Shown: positions 9,205 to 18,895, counted from the stretch's first letter. The stretch is DNA of 64,000 nucleotides from JBKEAR01 sp047972425 (GCA_047972425.1 JBKEAR010000016.1:1-64000), one strand, 5' to 3'. Translations and numbers: made by a program. The notes: generated from the letters alone by a model not told the origin.

Positions 9205-9717
9205 ATGAATTTTGGTCAGCATCTCAAAATATTTTTAACCACACAAAAAATCCTAAGTGAATATCAAGCCAAAAGTAATTTGCACCGCTATACTTACTAT
9301 TTATTTGCAGTGATGTTTTTATTTTTTGCAATCATTTTGCTTAATGTGGGTATCTATTTTTATTTAATGCCTATTTTTGGGCTGGCACGCTCGGCAATGA
9401 TACTCTCGCCGGGTAATATCCTTGTTGCCTTTGCATTATATTATTTTGCCACCCGCCGAAAAGAAAGCGATGAAATACAAGCTTTAAAGAAAATACGTAA
9501 TCAATCTTTAACCGAGCTAGAGGCATCGGTATCGGAAATGAAAACCGATTTTGATTCTGTACGCACAGATATAACCAAATTACAGCAAAATATACACCAA
9601 TTCTCAAAAGACCCTATCGGTACATTAATGCCCATGTCGGCCTTTTCATCAGCACTTAATTTAATCCGTATGGCAAAGTCAAAAAAGACAAAAGGAAAAG
9701 AAATCGAAAAGTCATAA
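9205..9717 (+). CDS. Two-helix membrane protein, function unknown (YqjE-like layout)
   Basis: 170 residues with two hydrophobic helices at about 33-55 and 62-87, then a charged C-terminal coiled-coil region (about 95-135). A strong GGGGAGG ribosome site precedes the ATG, 11 bases after the DUF883-like gene. In enterobacteria YqjD is followed by the two-helix protein YqjE, and this pair has the same order and layout; that analogy is inference and the sequence itself I do not recognise. A bidirectional terminator follows. Confidence 0.6.
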   Translation: MNFGQHLKIFLTTQKILSEYQAKSNLHRYTYYLFAVMFLFFAIILLNVGIYFYLMPIFGLARSAMILSPGNILVAFALYYFATRRKESDEIQALKKIRNQSLTELEASVSEMKTDFDSVRTDITKLQQNIHQFSKDPIGTLMPMSAFSSALNLIRMAKSKKTKGKEIEKS

Positions 9718-9725
9718 TAAAATAA

Positions 9726-9758
9726 AAAAAGAGCCATAAAACATGGCTCTTTATTATT
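9726..9758. terminator. Bidirectional terminator between convergent operons
   Basis: Stem AAAGAGCCAT (9728-9737) / ATGGCTCTTT (9743-9752), with A-run on the left and T-rich sequence on the right, so it can serve both the operon ending at 9717 and the minus-strand gene ending at 9759. Confidence 0.8.
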
Positions 9759-11258
9759 TTAACGTCCTCTCATAATAGAACCTAAAATTCCACGGGCAAT
9801 TTCGCGCCCAATTTTGCTCGATGCCGCCCGAACAGCCGACTTCATTGCAGCCTCGGCCATCGTTTGGCGGTTTGATGACCGTGTGGTGCGGTAAGAAGTT
9901 GAAGAGCGGCGTTCACGCTCATACTGAAACTCACGCTCTTTTTCCCTTTGTGCCAATTCGGCATCGGCCACTTTTTTCTCAGCACGCTCCTGCAACATCT
10001 CATAGGCCGAGCGCGGATCTTCCTCGGTATCATATTTAGTGCCAATGGGCGAAATAGCAATTAAATGGCGGCGCTCAGCATCGGTAATCGGGCCCATGCG
10101 GCTATGGGGCGGGCGAATAAGCGTGCGTTGCACAACCGATGGCACACCCTTTTTCTCTAAAGTAGAAATCAAAGCTTCGCCCACACCCATTTGGGTAATA
10201 ACCTCTAAAGTATCAAATTCGGGGTTCGCTCTAAATGTATCGGCCGCGGCACGTATTACCTTTTGCTCATTGGGTGTATAAGCACGCAAAGCATGTTGAA
10301 TACGGCAACCCAATTGTGCCGATACACTATCGGGCAAATCTTTGGGGTTTTGTGTCACAAAGAATACCCCCACCCCTTTGGAGCGAATTAAGCGCACCAC
10401 TTGCTCAATTTTATCGAGCAATGCATTTGAGATATCATCAAAAATCAAATGGGCTTCATCGAAAAATAAAACCAATTTGGGTTTATCTACATCGCCAGCC
10501 TCGGGGAGTTCTTCAAATAATTCCGAGAGTAAATAAAGCAAAAACGTACCGTAAATCTTTGGTCTTGTCATTAAATTTTCGGCTGCTAAAATATTAATCG
10601 CTCCCCGCCCACTTGCATCGGTGCGCATTAAATCATTAAGCTCCAATGCGGGCTCGGTAAAAAATTGTTTGGCTCCTTCTTGTTTAAGTGCCATTAATTT
10701 TCGTTGTATTGTCCCCACCGATGCCGTTGTAATATTGCCATATTCAAAGGCAAGGTCTTTACGGTTTTCGACCATAAAATTCAGCATTGCCGAAAGGTCA
10801 TCTAAATTGAGCATCAACATACCTTGGTCATCCGCAATGGCAAAAGCCGCATATAATATGCCCTCTTGCGCTTCGCTTAGCTCTAAAATACGGGTAAGCA
10901 TTAATGGCCCCATTTCCGAAATTGAGCTACGCACCGGATGACCAAGCTGCCCATCAATATCCCATAAAATACTCGGAAAACCCATCATACCATAAGGCTC
11001 ATACCCAATTTTTTTAGCGCGTTCTTCTAAAAAAGGCTTCATTTCGCCCGGTTGCGAAATACCGGTTAAATCCCCTTTAACATCAGAAACAAAAACCGGT
11101 ATGCCGTAATCGGATAAACTTTCGGCCAAAGTTTGCAACGTTACGGTTTTACCTGTACCGGTGGCTCCGGCAATAAGGCCATGGCGGTTAATATATTCAA
11201 TATCCAACTCAACCGTATTGCCAGCTTCGGTTCCGCCAATAAAGATTTTATCTCCCAT
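9759..11258 (-). CDS. HerA-like ATPase, DUF853 (YjgR) family
   Basis: A 499-residue ATPase of the HerA/FtsK superfamily, DUF853/YjgR branch. The P-loop GATGTGKT is at residues 31-38 and the Walker B strand LVLFFDEAHLIF lies near residue 260, followed by a sensor-type FVTQNPKDLP. YjgR-family proteins are about this length and are predicted nucleic-acid-related motors, but the biochemical role is not settled. The C-terminal ~80 residues are highly charged and end in a basic, Arg/Ser/Gly-rich tail. It lies 13 bases downstream of a membrane-anchored DUF1266 protein on the same strand, suggesting joint transcription. Confidence 0.85.
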   Translation of the reverse strand: MGDKIFIGGTEAGNTVELDIEYINRHGLIAGATGTGKTVTLQTLAESLSDYGIPVFVSDVKGDLTGISQPGEMKPFLEERAKKIGYEPYGMMGFPSILWDIDGQLGHPVRSSISEMGPLMLTRILELSEAQEGILYAAFAIADDQGMLMLNLDDLSAMLNFMVENRKDLAFEYGNITTASVGTIQRKLMALKQEGAKQFFTEPALELNDLMRTDASGRGAINILAAENLMTRPKIYGTFLLYLLSELFEELPEAGDVDKPKLVLFFDEAHLIFDDISNALLDKIEQVVRLIRSKGVGVFFVTQNPKDLPDSVSAQLGCRIQHALRAYTPNEQKVIRAAADTFRANPEFDTLEVITQMGVGEALISTLEKKGVPSVVQRTLIRPPHSRMGPITDAERRHLIAISPIGTKYDTEEDPRSAYEMLQERAEKKVADAELAQREKEREFQYERERRSSTSYRTTRSSNRQTMAEAAMKSAVRAASSKIGREIARGILGSIMRGR

Positions 11259-11271
11259 CTATTTAAGCTCC

Positions 11272-12681
11272 TTAATTATTATATAATTGATGTTCTACCC
11301 AGCTAGAAAATTGGGGCAATTGCTCCCAATCTAAACTTTCGGGGTAAGAGTTTTTTCCAAATGTTCGGGCATCTTGCAATTCTTCTATGGTAATTGTTAA
11401 TCCCCATAAATGTTCTTTGCGTTTTTTGGCAACATCAAATATTTTAACCACCATTTCTTGCACAGCGGCATCTAATGCCACATATTGCGGCGCAACGGTA
11501 ATATATTCACCATCAATCACAAAAACATCATCGGCAATCTGATACATCGTGCTATCAATATCTTGCTCTAAAGATGATAATACCCGCATGCCGCCCATCA
11601 TAATCGCAATCGCCAACGCCCGAATTTCAAATTTTGATAAACCCAAATTACGCCCAACCTCGCGCAACGGGCCTTCAGATAAATAATTGAGACCATAACG
11701 AAAGCTATTCATAAATGTGGCAATCTCTGTGAGCGATGCTTTTTCGGTCATCCGATGAAAAGCTGCCGTATAATCAAGTTTATCGCTATTGCGGGTAAAA
11801 TACTGCTCAATAATTGCATCGAAATTTTGGGGAGCAAACATTGGCACCGCCAAAGCTTCTTTGGGCCAACGGGTGGGTAATTTTTGTTTCAGCCAAGGTG
11901 AATTGGGGTCATTCAACAACAAATCTATCACCTTACGCATGCCATCGGCTTCGCGATTAGTTCTCGTTTGCCATAATTTTCTACCCGCTAAAAATCCCTT
12001 GCTGATTTGTTGCCAATCCATTTTTTGCCGAAAAATCGGCTCGGCCATTTGTAATAAATAATTTTTGGCTTCATCTTTAGTTAAATAACCCAATTTGGCA
12101 TCGGTGCCACTACGTATCAGCATAACAGCCCGCACAATATCCCAAGCTAAAATGTTAGAATTTGCATAAAATTGCCGATTATGCTGAATATCGTTTAAAA
12201 CTTTTTTATCTTTTTCAGATTCTAGCTGATTAATAAATTGTTGGGCATCTTGTATTTCTTTTTGCACAACCGATGCGATCATCAACTCATCTACCCGCCG
12301 AGAGCCAACGGTTCGCATTTGCTCTAAACAATTTAACAGGGCATTTTTATTTTTTATCTTCCAAAACTCAATAAGGGTTTTGGGGTCGGTTTCAATAATA
12401 TCTACGGCTTGCCGATTGGCTATAGCATAGGGTGCACCCAGTGCAATCGTAAAATTAAGCGCATTATTTACAAATTTATCAATGGTATTTTTATAAATAA
12501 TTTCGTTTTCGGTTATTTTTTTGGTCGGTAATTCTTGGAAGGATTTTCTGTTTCGCATTCCCTTTGGTGTTAACATTAAAATTAACAATACCGAGCACCC
12601 AAAAATGAGAACAAAAAAACCAATAATAACGGCCGCAGCTAATAATGGATGAATTTTTGCCCATTCTGTTATAATTGTCAT
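11272..12681 (-). CDS. Membrane-anchored DUF1266-domain protein
   Basis: 469 residues. One strong hydrophobic helix at about 12-37 anchors a large cytoplasmic part. Residues ~178-240 match my memory of the DUF1266 consensus: AWDIVRAVMLIRSG, then GYLTKDEA, then a tryptophan and a GRKLW motif. The remainder, including the GLSKFEIRALAIAIMMGGMRVL segment, is not recognised. DUF1266 proteins have no established function. It is the first gene of a two-gene unit with the HerA-like ATPase; that pairing is the main clue to a role. Confidence 0.6.
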   Translation of the reverse strand: MTIITEWAKIHPLLAAAVIIGFFVLIFGCSVLLILMLTPKGMRNRKSFQELPTKKITENEIIYKNTIDKFVNNALNFTIALGAPYAIANRQAVDIIETDPKTLIEFWKIKNKNALLNCLEQMRTVGSRRVDELMIASVVQKEIQDAQQFINQLESEKDKKVLNDIQHNRQFYANSNILAWDIVRAVMLIRSGTDAKLGYLTKDEAKNYLLQMAEPIFRQKMDWQQISKGFLAGRKLWQTRTNREADGMRKVIDLLLNDPNSPWLKQKLPTRWPKEALAVPMFAPQNFDAIIEQYFTRNSDKLDYTAAFHRMTEKASLTEIATFMNSFRYGLNYLSEGPLREVGRNLGLSKFEIRALAIAIMMGGMRVLSSLEQDIDSTMYQIADDVFVIDGEYITVAPQYVALDAAVQEMVVKIFDVAKKRKEHLWGLTITIEELQDARTFGKNSYPESLDWEQLPQFSSWVEHQLYNN

Positions 12682-12957
12682 TTATATTATAACCTTTTTA
12701 TTTCTTTATATCTTGGTTTTACCATAGATTTTTTATATCTAAAAGTCAAAGCCTTTGCACGGTTAAATACAGTATGCAGATTCGTTTAATAAAGCCAACA
12801 TTTAAATATTTTTAAACCATATTGATAGACATTTATTATAAAAATTGAATATTTTGCCCGAAAATTCAAAAATAATCGGCTTGTTACTTGCTTATATAGA
12901 TTATGCGGATTAAAGTGGTATGCTTTTTATAACTTAGATGCAAGAGGAGTATCGCAA

Positions 12958-14730
12958 ATGAGCGAGCATACATATACTGGAGCTGAAATTGTAATGAAAG
13001 CCTTGGCGGATCAAGGCGTGGATGTTATGTTTGGTTACCCCGGTGGTGTGCTATTGCCCGTCTATGACGAACTCTATAAGCAAAATCAGGTCCGCCACGT
13101 GCTGCCACGGCATGAGCAAGGCGGTGTCCATGCGGCCGAAGGTTATGCAAGGTCTACCGGTAAAGTAGGTGTTGTTATGGCAACATCGGGGCCCGGCGCA
13201 ACCAATACCATTACCGGTTTGGCCGATGCCATGATGGATTCTATCCCCCTTGTTTGTATTACAGGGCAAGTTCCGCTTTCCATGATTGGTAACGATGCCT
13301 TTCAAGAGGCCGATACTGTAGGCATTACCCGCCCGGTGACAAAACATAATTATTTGGTAACCGATGTTAATGATTTGGCCAAAACAATCCATGAGGCTTT
13401 TCATGTTGCTGCAACCGGCCGCCCCGGCCCTGTTGTGGTGGATTTACCCAAAGATGTTGCTTTATCTCGTGGGCAGTATCAAAAACCATCAGAGGTTGAA
13501 TATGTAAATGTGGTTCAATATCGCGAACCTACAATGGCCGAGATTGATGAAGTTTTAGATATGATTTCTAATGCGCGCCGTCCGGTTATATATGGTGGTG
13601 GTGGCTTAATTGTTGCCGGCCCTGAGGCTTGCGATAATTTACGGCGTTTTAGCTCACTTGCTGCTCTACCTGTTACCTTAACCTTAATGGGCTTAGGTGC
13701 TATACCGACTGACCACCCCAATTACTTGGGTATGCTTGGTATGCACGGTACATATGAGGCCAATATGGCCATGTATGAGTGCGATTTAATGATTGCTTTG
13801 GGCGCACGTTTTGACGACCGTGTAACGGGGGTGCTTTCTAAATTCTCACCCCGCTCTAAAAAAATTCAGGTCGATGTTGACCCTTCTTCTATCAATAAAA
13901 ATGTATTGGTTAATTTACCGATTATTGCCAATGTTGGTACATTTTTAGATATGCTCGTAAAACGTTGGGAAGAACGCGATATGAGCGTTAATCCGGAGCA
14001 AAAATTTTGGTGGAACCAAATTGAGGCTTGGCGTGCCCGTGAGAGCTTAAAAGTTCGCAGTAACGATAAATTGCTCCGCCCGCAAAATGTGGTTAAAATG
14101 GTTGATGAGATGACCAAAAATCTCAACCCGATTATTGCAACCGATGTTGGCCAACACCAAATGTGGGCAGCACAATATTGCTCGTTTAAAAAACCCAATG
14201 ATTGGCTTACAAGTGGTGGCCTTGGTACAATGGGTTATGGTTTGCCGGCCGCTATGGGTGCCCAAGTAGCTAATCCGGATAGACTTGTATTATTATTTAC
14301 GGGCGATGGTTCTATCCAAATGAATATCCAAGAGCTTGGTACATTAAAAGCCTATGATTTACCCGTAAAAATTATTTTATTAAATAATGGTAGCTTAGGC
14401 ATGGTACGCCAATGGCAACAAATGTTCCATGGTAAGAGATATTCGGAAAGCTTATTCCAAGACCAACCCGATTTTGTTAAATTGGCCGAGGCTTACGGCG
14501 CAAAAGGTATACGGGTATTTACCCCCGATGAACTTGAAGGCGCTATTAAAGAAATGCTTGCCCATGATGGTGCAGTATTTATGGATATTATGGTAGAGCC
14601 CGAAGAATTGGTATTACCCATGATCCCTGCGGGTAAAGGCCATAATGAAATTATTATGGGCAGTTATGACGATGACGATAACGATAATTTTGGTAAAGAC
14701 GGTGCCGAAGGCGGCATGGTTTTAACCTAA
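12958..14730 (+). CDS. ilvB: Acetolactate synthase, large (catalytic) subunit
   Basis: ThDP- and FAD-dependent enzyme that condenses pyruvate with pyruvate or 2-oxobutyrate, the first common step of valine, leucine and isoleucine synthesis. The 590-residue protein has the N-terminal ThDP-activating Glu53 in RHEQGG, the FAD-binding middle domain, and the C-terminal GDGS...NN motif that holds Mg2+ and ThDP (LLFTGDGSIQMN through LLNNGSLGM). AGAGGAG precedes the ATG. It begins the ilvB-ilvH-ilvC block. The acidic C-terminal tail (a run of Asp and Asn near residue 570-580) is somewhat longer than usual. Could equally be named ilvI. Confidence 0.95.
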   Translation: MSEHTYTGAEIVMKALADQGVDVMFGYPGGVLLPVYDELYKQNQVRHVLPRHEQGGVHAAEGYARSTGKVGVVMATSGPGATNTITGLADAMMDSIPLVCITGQVPLSMIGNDAFQEADTVGITRPVTKHNYLVTDVNDLAKTIHEAFHVAATGRPGPVVVDLPKDVALSRGQYQKPSEVEYVNVVQYREPTMAEIDEVLDMISNARRPVIYGGGGLIVAGPEACDNLRRFSSLAALPVTLTLMGLGAIPTDHPNYLGMLGMHGTYEANMAMYECDLMIALGARFDDRVTGVLSKFSPRSKKIQVDVDPSSINKNVLVNLPIIANVGTFLDMLVKRWEERDMSVNPEQKFWWNQIEAWRARESLKVRSNDKLLRPQNVVKMVDEMTKNLNPIIATDVGQHQMWAAQYCSFKKPNDWLTSGGLGTMGYGLPAAMGAQVANPDRLVLLFTGDGSIQMNIQELGTLKAYDLPVKIILLNNGSLGMVRQWQQMFHGKRYSESLFQDQPDFVKLAEAYGAKGIRVFTPDELEGAIKEMLAHDGAVFMDIMVEPEELVLPMIPAGKGHNEIIMGSYDDDDNDNFGKDGAEGGMVLT

Positions 14731-14764
14731 GATAATGCAGAAAAATATATAAGGAGTATGTAAT

Positions 14765-15283
14765 ATGACCAATGATCCAACCATTAGAACCCATACAATC
14801 TGTGTTATCGTTAAAAATGAGTCCGGTGTCTTATCCCGTGTCATCGGATTATTTTCGGGGCGCGGATATAATATTGATAGCTTAACCGTGGCTGAGGTTG
14901 ATGACGAAAAAGGCCTAAGCCGTATTACCATTGTCACCTCAGGTACCGAGCAAATTATCGAGCAAATTAAAGCCCAGCTTAATCGTTTGGTTCCGGTGCA
15001 TCGGGTACGCGATTTAACGGTGGATGGCCCTGCCGTTGAGCGTGAATTAGCCTTAATTAAAGTACAAGGCACCCATGATGACCGCCTAGAGGCTTTACGC
15101 ATTGCCGATATTTATCGCGCCAGAGCGGTAGATAGCACATTAGAAAGCTTTGTGTTCGAAATTGTGGGCTCAACCGAAAAAATTAACGCCTTTATTGCGC
15201 TAATGAAACCATTAGGGTTGGTCAATATTGCCCGTACTGGTGTTGCGGCGATATCGCGTGGCTTAACCGATGACCAAAAATAA
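14765..15283 (+). CDS. ilvH: Acetolactate synthase, small (regulatory) subunit
   Basis: 172 residues: an N-terminal ACT domain (about 10-85, ICVIVKNESGVLSRVIGLF with the RGYNIDSLTV segment) that binds the feedback inhibitor valine at the dimer interface, and a C-terminal domain that contacts the catalytic subunit. The AAGGAG ribosome site lies 34 bases after ilvB. Length and motif order are typical of IlvH/IlvN. Confidence 0.95.
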   Translation: MTNDPTIRTHTICVIVKNESGVLSRVIGLFSGRGYNIDSLTVAEVDDEKGLSRITIVTSGTEQIIEQIKAQLNRLVPVHRVRDLTVDGPAVERELALIKVQGTHDDRLEALRIADIYRARAVDSTLESFVFEIVGSTEKINAFIALMKPLGLVNIARTGVAAISRGLTDDQK

Positions 15284-15304
15284 TAGGTCATAATACTTGA
15301 CCTA
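15284..15304 (+). other. Short hairpin in the ilvH-ilvC gap
   Basis: Perfect 7-bp arms TAGGTCA / TGACCTA around a 7-base loop, directly after the ilvH stop. A second weak GGCC/GGCC pairing followed by GAGTTTTTT lies at about 15308-15338. Together these could partly terminate or process the message before ilvC; no leader peptide or box is visible. Confidence 0.35.
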
Positions 15305-15377
15305 TATGGCCGTTACCGATAAAATGGCCGAGTTTTTTATATTTATTTATATTTATTGACTTTAGGAGAATTGTCAA

Positions 15378-16418
15378 ATGCAGGTATTTTACGATGCTGA
15401 TTGTAATCAGGATTTAATCAAAGACATGAATGTTGCCATTGTGGGTTATGGTTCACAAGGCCACGCGCATGCTTTAAACTTAAGAGATTCTGGTGTAGAA
15501 AATATTGTTATTGCTGCCCGTAAAGGCGGCCCAAGCTGGGCAAAAGCCGAAAAAGAAGGCTTTAAAGTGATGACCCCTGCCGAGGCTGCTGCTTGGGCAG
15601 ATATGGTGATGATCCTGATTCAAGATGAAAATCAAGCAAAACTCTATTATAAAGAGCTAGAAGATAATATAAAACCCGGCGCAACCCTTGCATTTGCCCA
15701 TGGTTTAAATATTCATTTTAATTTGATTGAACCACGTGATGATATTGATGTTATCATGATTGCTCCTAAAGGCCCCGGCCATACCGTGCGTGGCGAATAT
15801 AAAAAAGGCGGCGGCGTACCTTGCTTAATTGCTGTGCATCAAGATGTTTCAAGCAAACGTCCCCAAGCCAATGCTACCGCTAAAGATGTGGCTTTATCTT
15901 ATGCATCGGGTGTTGGCGGCGGCCGCTCTGGTATTATCGAAACCACATTTAAAGAGGAATGCGAAACCGATTTATTTGGCGAGCAAGCCGTTCTTTGTGG
16001 TGGTTTAACCCGCCTTATCCAAGCCGGTTTTGAAACCTTAACCGAGGCCGGATACGCACCTGAGATGGCTTATTTTGAATGTTTACACGAAATGAAGCTA
16101 ATTGTTGACCTTATTTACGAAGGCGGCATTGCCAATATGCGTTATTCAATCTCGAATACAGCCGAATATGGCGATTATGTATCGGGCCTGCGGATTGTAG
16201 AAGATGATACAAAAGATAAAATGAAAGCTGTTCTTAAAGATATTCAAGATGGCCGTTTTGTCCGCGATTGGATGTTAGAATGCCAAGCGGGTCAGCCCAG
16301 CTTTAAAGCTATTCGTGGCAACCAAGCCGAGCATCCTATTGAGGAAACCGGCCGTAAATTGCGCTCTATGATGCCATGGATTGAAGCTTCCAAAATGGTG
16401 GATAAAGAACGTAACTAA
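15378..16418 (+). CDS. ilvC: Ketol-acid reductoisomerase (class I, NADP+)
   Basis: Isomerises and reduces acetolactate / acetohydroxybutyrate in branched-chain amino-acid synthesis. The Rossmann motif GYGSQG is at residues 23-28 and the 346-residue length marks the short class I form. The C-terminal knotted domain carries the Mg2+-binding acidic residues in ETDLFGEQAVLCGG and the later FECLHEMKLI helix. AGGAGAA precedes the ATG. A strong terminator closes the ilv block. Confidence 0.96.
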   Translation: MQVFYDADCNQDLIKDMNVAIVGYGSQGHAHALNLRDSGVENIVIAARKGGPSWAKAEKEGFKVMTPAEAAAWADMVMILIQDENQAKLYYKELEDNIKPGATLAFAHGLNIHFNLIEPRDDIDVIMIAPKGPGHTVRGEYKKGGGVPCLIAVHQDVSSKRPQANATAKDVALSYASGVGGGRSGIIETTFKEECETDLFGEQAVLCGGLTRLIQAGFETLTEAGYAPEMAYFECLHEMKLIVDLIYEGGIANMRYSISNTAEYGDYVSGLRIVEDDTKDKMKAVLKDIQDGRFVRDWMLECQAGQPSFKAIRGNQAEHPIEETGRKLRSMMPWIEASKMVDKERN

Positions 16419-16444
16419 TATTTAAAAATTCGTTTATATTTTAG

Positions 16445-16484
16445 TGCCTTTGTTATAACAGCTATAACAAAGGCATTTTTTTTA
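16445..16484 (+). terminator. Rho-independent terminator after ilvC
   Basis: 13-bp perfect stem (16445-16457 with 16463-16475) around ACAGC, followed by a run of T residues. Confidence 0.88.
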
Positions 16485-16570
16485 GCCTTTATTTCAACAT
16501 AAAGTTATGGTTATTTTAGCTTGTCACAAAAATACTGTGTCGAAATAAACATTATTCAAGGAATATTCGA

Positions 16571-17074
16571 ATGAAAAAAGTACTTTTAGCTACAGCATTA
16601 TTCACATCTTTTGCGACTGCTGCCTATGCCGCAGATATGCCCAGCCCTGAAGAAACATTAAAATTTATGACTGAGCAGATGGAAAAAAATATTGCCGATA
16701 TGGATACAGACGGTGATAAAGCTGTTTCTGTTGAAGAATATACAAAAGCCACTAACGATAAAGCTGCAACTTTTGATACAGACGGTACAGCCGGTTTAAG
16801 TGCAGAGGAATATAAAACATTTGCTTTAGCTCAATTAGATGAAGCTGCTGCTGCAAACCCTGCAATGGCAAGCCAAATGGACCAGATGAAATCAATGATG
16901 GATGCTGGCCTTGCTGTGGTTATGCAACAATTTGATGCCGATAAAGATGGTAACTTAAGCATAGAAGAACTCGGGCCAGTTAATGCAAGCGGTTTTTCAA
17001 TGACTGACTTTAACCAAGACGGTAAAATTGATATGACTGATCTTGATGTTATCAAAGCACAAATGGGTATGTAA
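16571..17074 (+). CDS. Exported EF-hand calcium-binding protein
   Basis: 167 residues. A signal peptide (basic MKK, hydrophobic core, AYA-A cleavage near residue 20-21) sends it to the periplasm. Four EF-hand loops are visible: 45-56 (DTDGD, ending EE), 69-80 (DTDGT, weaker because position 5 is Thr), 122-133 (DADKDGNLSIEE) and 146-157 (DFNQDGKIDMTD). It should bind Ca2+; the biological role is unknown. The gene has its own terminator and stands alone. Loop spacing suggests two EF-hand pairs joined by a Met/Ala-rich helix. Confidence 0.82.
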   Translation: MKKVLLATALFTSFATAAYAADMPSPEETLKFMTEQMEKNIADMDTDGDKAVSVEEYTKATNDKAATFDTDGTAGLSAEEYKTFALAQLDEAAAANPAMASQMDQMKSMMDAGLAVVMQQFDADKDGNLSIEELGPVNASGFSMTDFNQDGKIDMTDLDVIKAQMGM

Positions 17075-17087
17075 GTTCCCTTTATAT

Positions 17088-17123
17088 CCTATAAAAAGGC
17101 TCCTTTGGGGGTCTTTTTTTATA
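17088..17123 (+). terminator. Terminator after the EF-hand gene
   Basis: AAAAAGGCTCC pairs with the G-rich strand ahead of seven T residues, with one bulged G; T-run at 17114-17120. Confidence 0.65.
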
Positions 17124-17178
17124 GATTTTTTATACAATTTTAAATAGTATAGTTTACTTATTTAGTAGGAAAATATGA

Positions 17179-17868
17179 ATGACCTTTTTAAAACGCTTAT
17201 TTTTTGCCGCCTTGGTTTCATTATCGGTTACTATATCCAATTACGCCATTGCCGATGACCAGCAATTGATGAACGAAGTACTTGTTGATCTTAAAAAAGA
17301 CAACCCTTTTTTAAAATTATGGTTTAAGGAATTCCCCAGTGCCGAGCAAAAATTTCGAGATGTCATGCTGCAAGAAATTGCAAAAGGGAATAGCGATACA
17401 ACAAGCCTAATGCGGGTGGGTGCCGACTTGGGCATGCAAATGGGGCAACAAGATTTACCCGCTATTTTTGTTAAACTTAATGATGAAGGCCTTAATGATA
17501 TTTTAAATGCTTTAAGTGACCTGATGGTAGAGGCGGGAAAATCCGACCAGTCTATTTGTCGCATGTTAATCATGGGCAATACCAGACCTTATATGGATTG
17601 GCTAATGAGCAACCCTGCATATATTATCCAAGTGAATGAAGCCATGAATAAAGTGGCCGATAATTACGAGAAAGACCGCGAAATCCCCGATGTCAGTCTT
17701 GCAACCAAAGCCCTTAACAAAATGAACAAAAAGGATAAAAAAATCATTATGAGTATGCAAAATATTGCCGCCGTTAATTGTGATAGCTTAGCCGATTTAT
17801 ACAAGCTTATGGGCAGAAACCCAGAGTTTGCCCGTGCCAATTTTGCAGCTGCCATACCGCCGCAATAA
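17179..17868 (+). CDS. Exported protein of unknown function
   Basis: 229 residues with a signal peptide (basic MTFLKR, hydrophobic core, cleavage near the AIA-DD at about residue 25). The mature part is predicted mostly helical, with two cysteines at about 133 and 195 that could form a disulfide in the periplasm. I recognise no family. The ATG is preceded by a TAGGAA site. A bidirectional terminator separates it from the convergent mechanosensitive channel. Confidence 0.6.
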   Translation: MTFLKRLFFAALVSLSVTISNYAIADDQQLMNEVLVDLKKDNPFLKLWFKEFPSAEQKFRDVMLQEIAKGNSDTTSLMRVGADLGMQMGQQDLPAIFVKLNDEGLNDILNALSDLMVEAGKSDQSICRMLIMGNTRPYMDWLMSNPAYIIQVNEAMNKVADNYEKDREIPDVSLATKALNKMNKKDKKIIMSMQNIAAVNCDSLADLYKLMGRNPEFARANFAAAIPPQ

Positions 17869-17882
17869 TAGAAGCACATAAA

Positions 17883-17914
17883 CAAAAAAGCCACCCAATG
17901 GGTGGCTTTTTTTA
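17883..17914. terminator. Bidirectional terminator
   Basis: Stem AAAAAAGCCACCC / GGGTGGCTTTTTT around AAT, usable from both sides, between genes ending at 17868 (+) and 17930 (-). Confidence 0.85.
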
Positions 17915-17929
17915 ACCATTTTATATAAA

Positions 17930-18742
17930 TTAATTTACTTGGTGAACATCGCGTTGCGGGAATGGAATAGAAATATTATTCGCATCGAATGCTTGTTTGA
18001 TATTTTGTGTTAAATCGAATTTAACAGCCCAATAATCAGCATTTTTTGCCCAAACTCGTATAACTAAGTCCACAGAGCTTTCACCCAAATTGGCCACACC
18101 CACAAAAATTTCTGGATCGTTTAAAGTGGCCGCATGTGCCAAAGCGGTATCAACCATTATTGCTTTTGCGGCTTCAATATCATCGCCATAACCAATGCCA
18201 ACCGTAATATCCACACGGCGTAAATCATGGTGAGAAAAGTTTCTGACCTCGGCACCCCAAACAGTCCCATTAGGTACAATGATTTGCACATTATCGGGCG
18301 TTACAAGCTCGGTTGTAAATAAAGTAACCGATTTTACTGTACCAGCCACACCGGCTGTTTCCACATAATCGCCAACTTTAAATGGGCGAAAGAATAATAG
18401 CATTACACCTGCAGCCACATGTGCCAATGTGCCCTGTAATGCCAAACCGATAGCCAAACCAGCCGCACCTAAAAGAGCAACAAGCGATGCAACATTAACA
18501 CCAAATTTTGTTAATACGGCAATAACCGTAATGGCAATAATCAGATATTTTACTAATGATCCAAAAAATCCGGCCAACATTTCATCGGGGCGCGGAGACT
18601 TCATCACACGGTTTGTTACAAATGCCGCAGCACGGCCTGCAATAAAGAAACCAATAACTAAAATAACAATTGCCGCCAGAACATTCATGCCCATGCCAAC
18701 AAAATCGATGCCTTTTAGGCTATCTAAATTTAAATTTTCCAT
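17930..18742 (-). CDS. mscS: Small-conductance mechanosensitive channel, MscS family
   Basis: A 270-residue inner-membrane channel that opens under membrane tension to release solutes in hypo-osmotic shock. Three N-terminal membrane helices are visible; the pore helix TM3 shows the Gly/Ala-rich AALLGAAGLAIGLALQG pattern, followed by the FRPFKVGDYVE start of the beta domain and the PNGTVWG segment of the cytoplasmic vestibule. Length is that of the minimal E. coli MscS form (about 286). Single gene; upstream region is short and AT-rich. Confidence 0.93.
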   Translation of the reverse strand: MENLNLDSLKGIDFVGMGMNVLAAIVILVIGFFIAGRAAAFVTNRVMKSPRPDEMLAGFFGSLVKYLIIAITVIAVLTKFGVNVASLVALLGAAGLAIGLALQGTLAHVAAGVMLLFFRPFKVGDYVETAGVAGTVKSVTLFTTELVTPDNVQIIVPNGTVWGAEVRNFSHHDLRRVDITVGIGYGDDIEAAKAIMVDTALAHAATLNDPEIFVGVANLGESSVDLVIRVWAKNADYWAVKFDLTQNIKQAFDANNISIPFPQRDVHQVN

Positions 18743-18895
18743 AAATTTGTTCCTCTCTCAAACAAAAAACAGATTAATAAATAACAGATTTATTCTTATA
18801 AATAAAGCACATAATGCAACCCCTATCATTTAACGCTATAAAATCGCCATTTTATCAGCTATAATTATTTTACGATTAATTTTTAGGAGAATATA

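Noticed and set aside
8815..9222. 135-codon minus-strand ORF across the DUF883-like gene
   Set aside because: Ser/Phe-rich antisense of the coiled-coil coding strand; the plus strand has AGGAGG and a membrane-anchor motif.
12682..12957. Leader peptide or T-box attenuator for the ilv genes
   Set aside because: No short ORF rich in Ile, Leu or Val codons and no terminator/antiterminator pair was visible.
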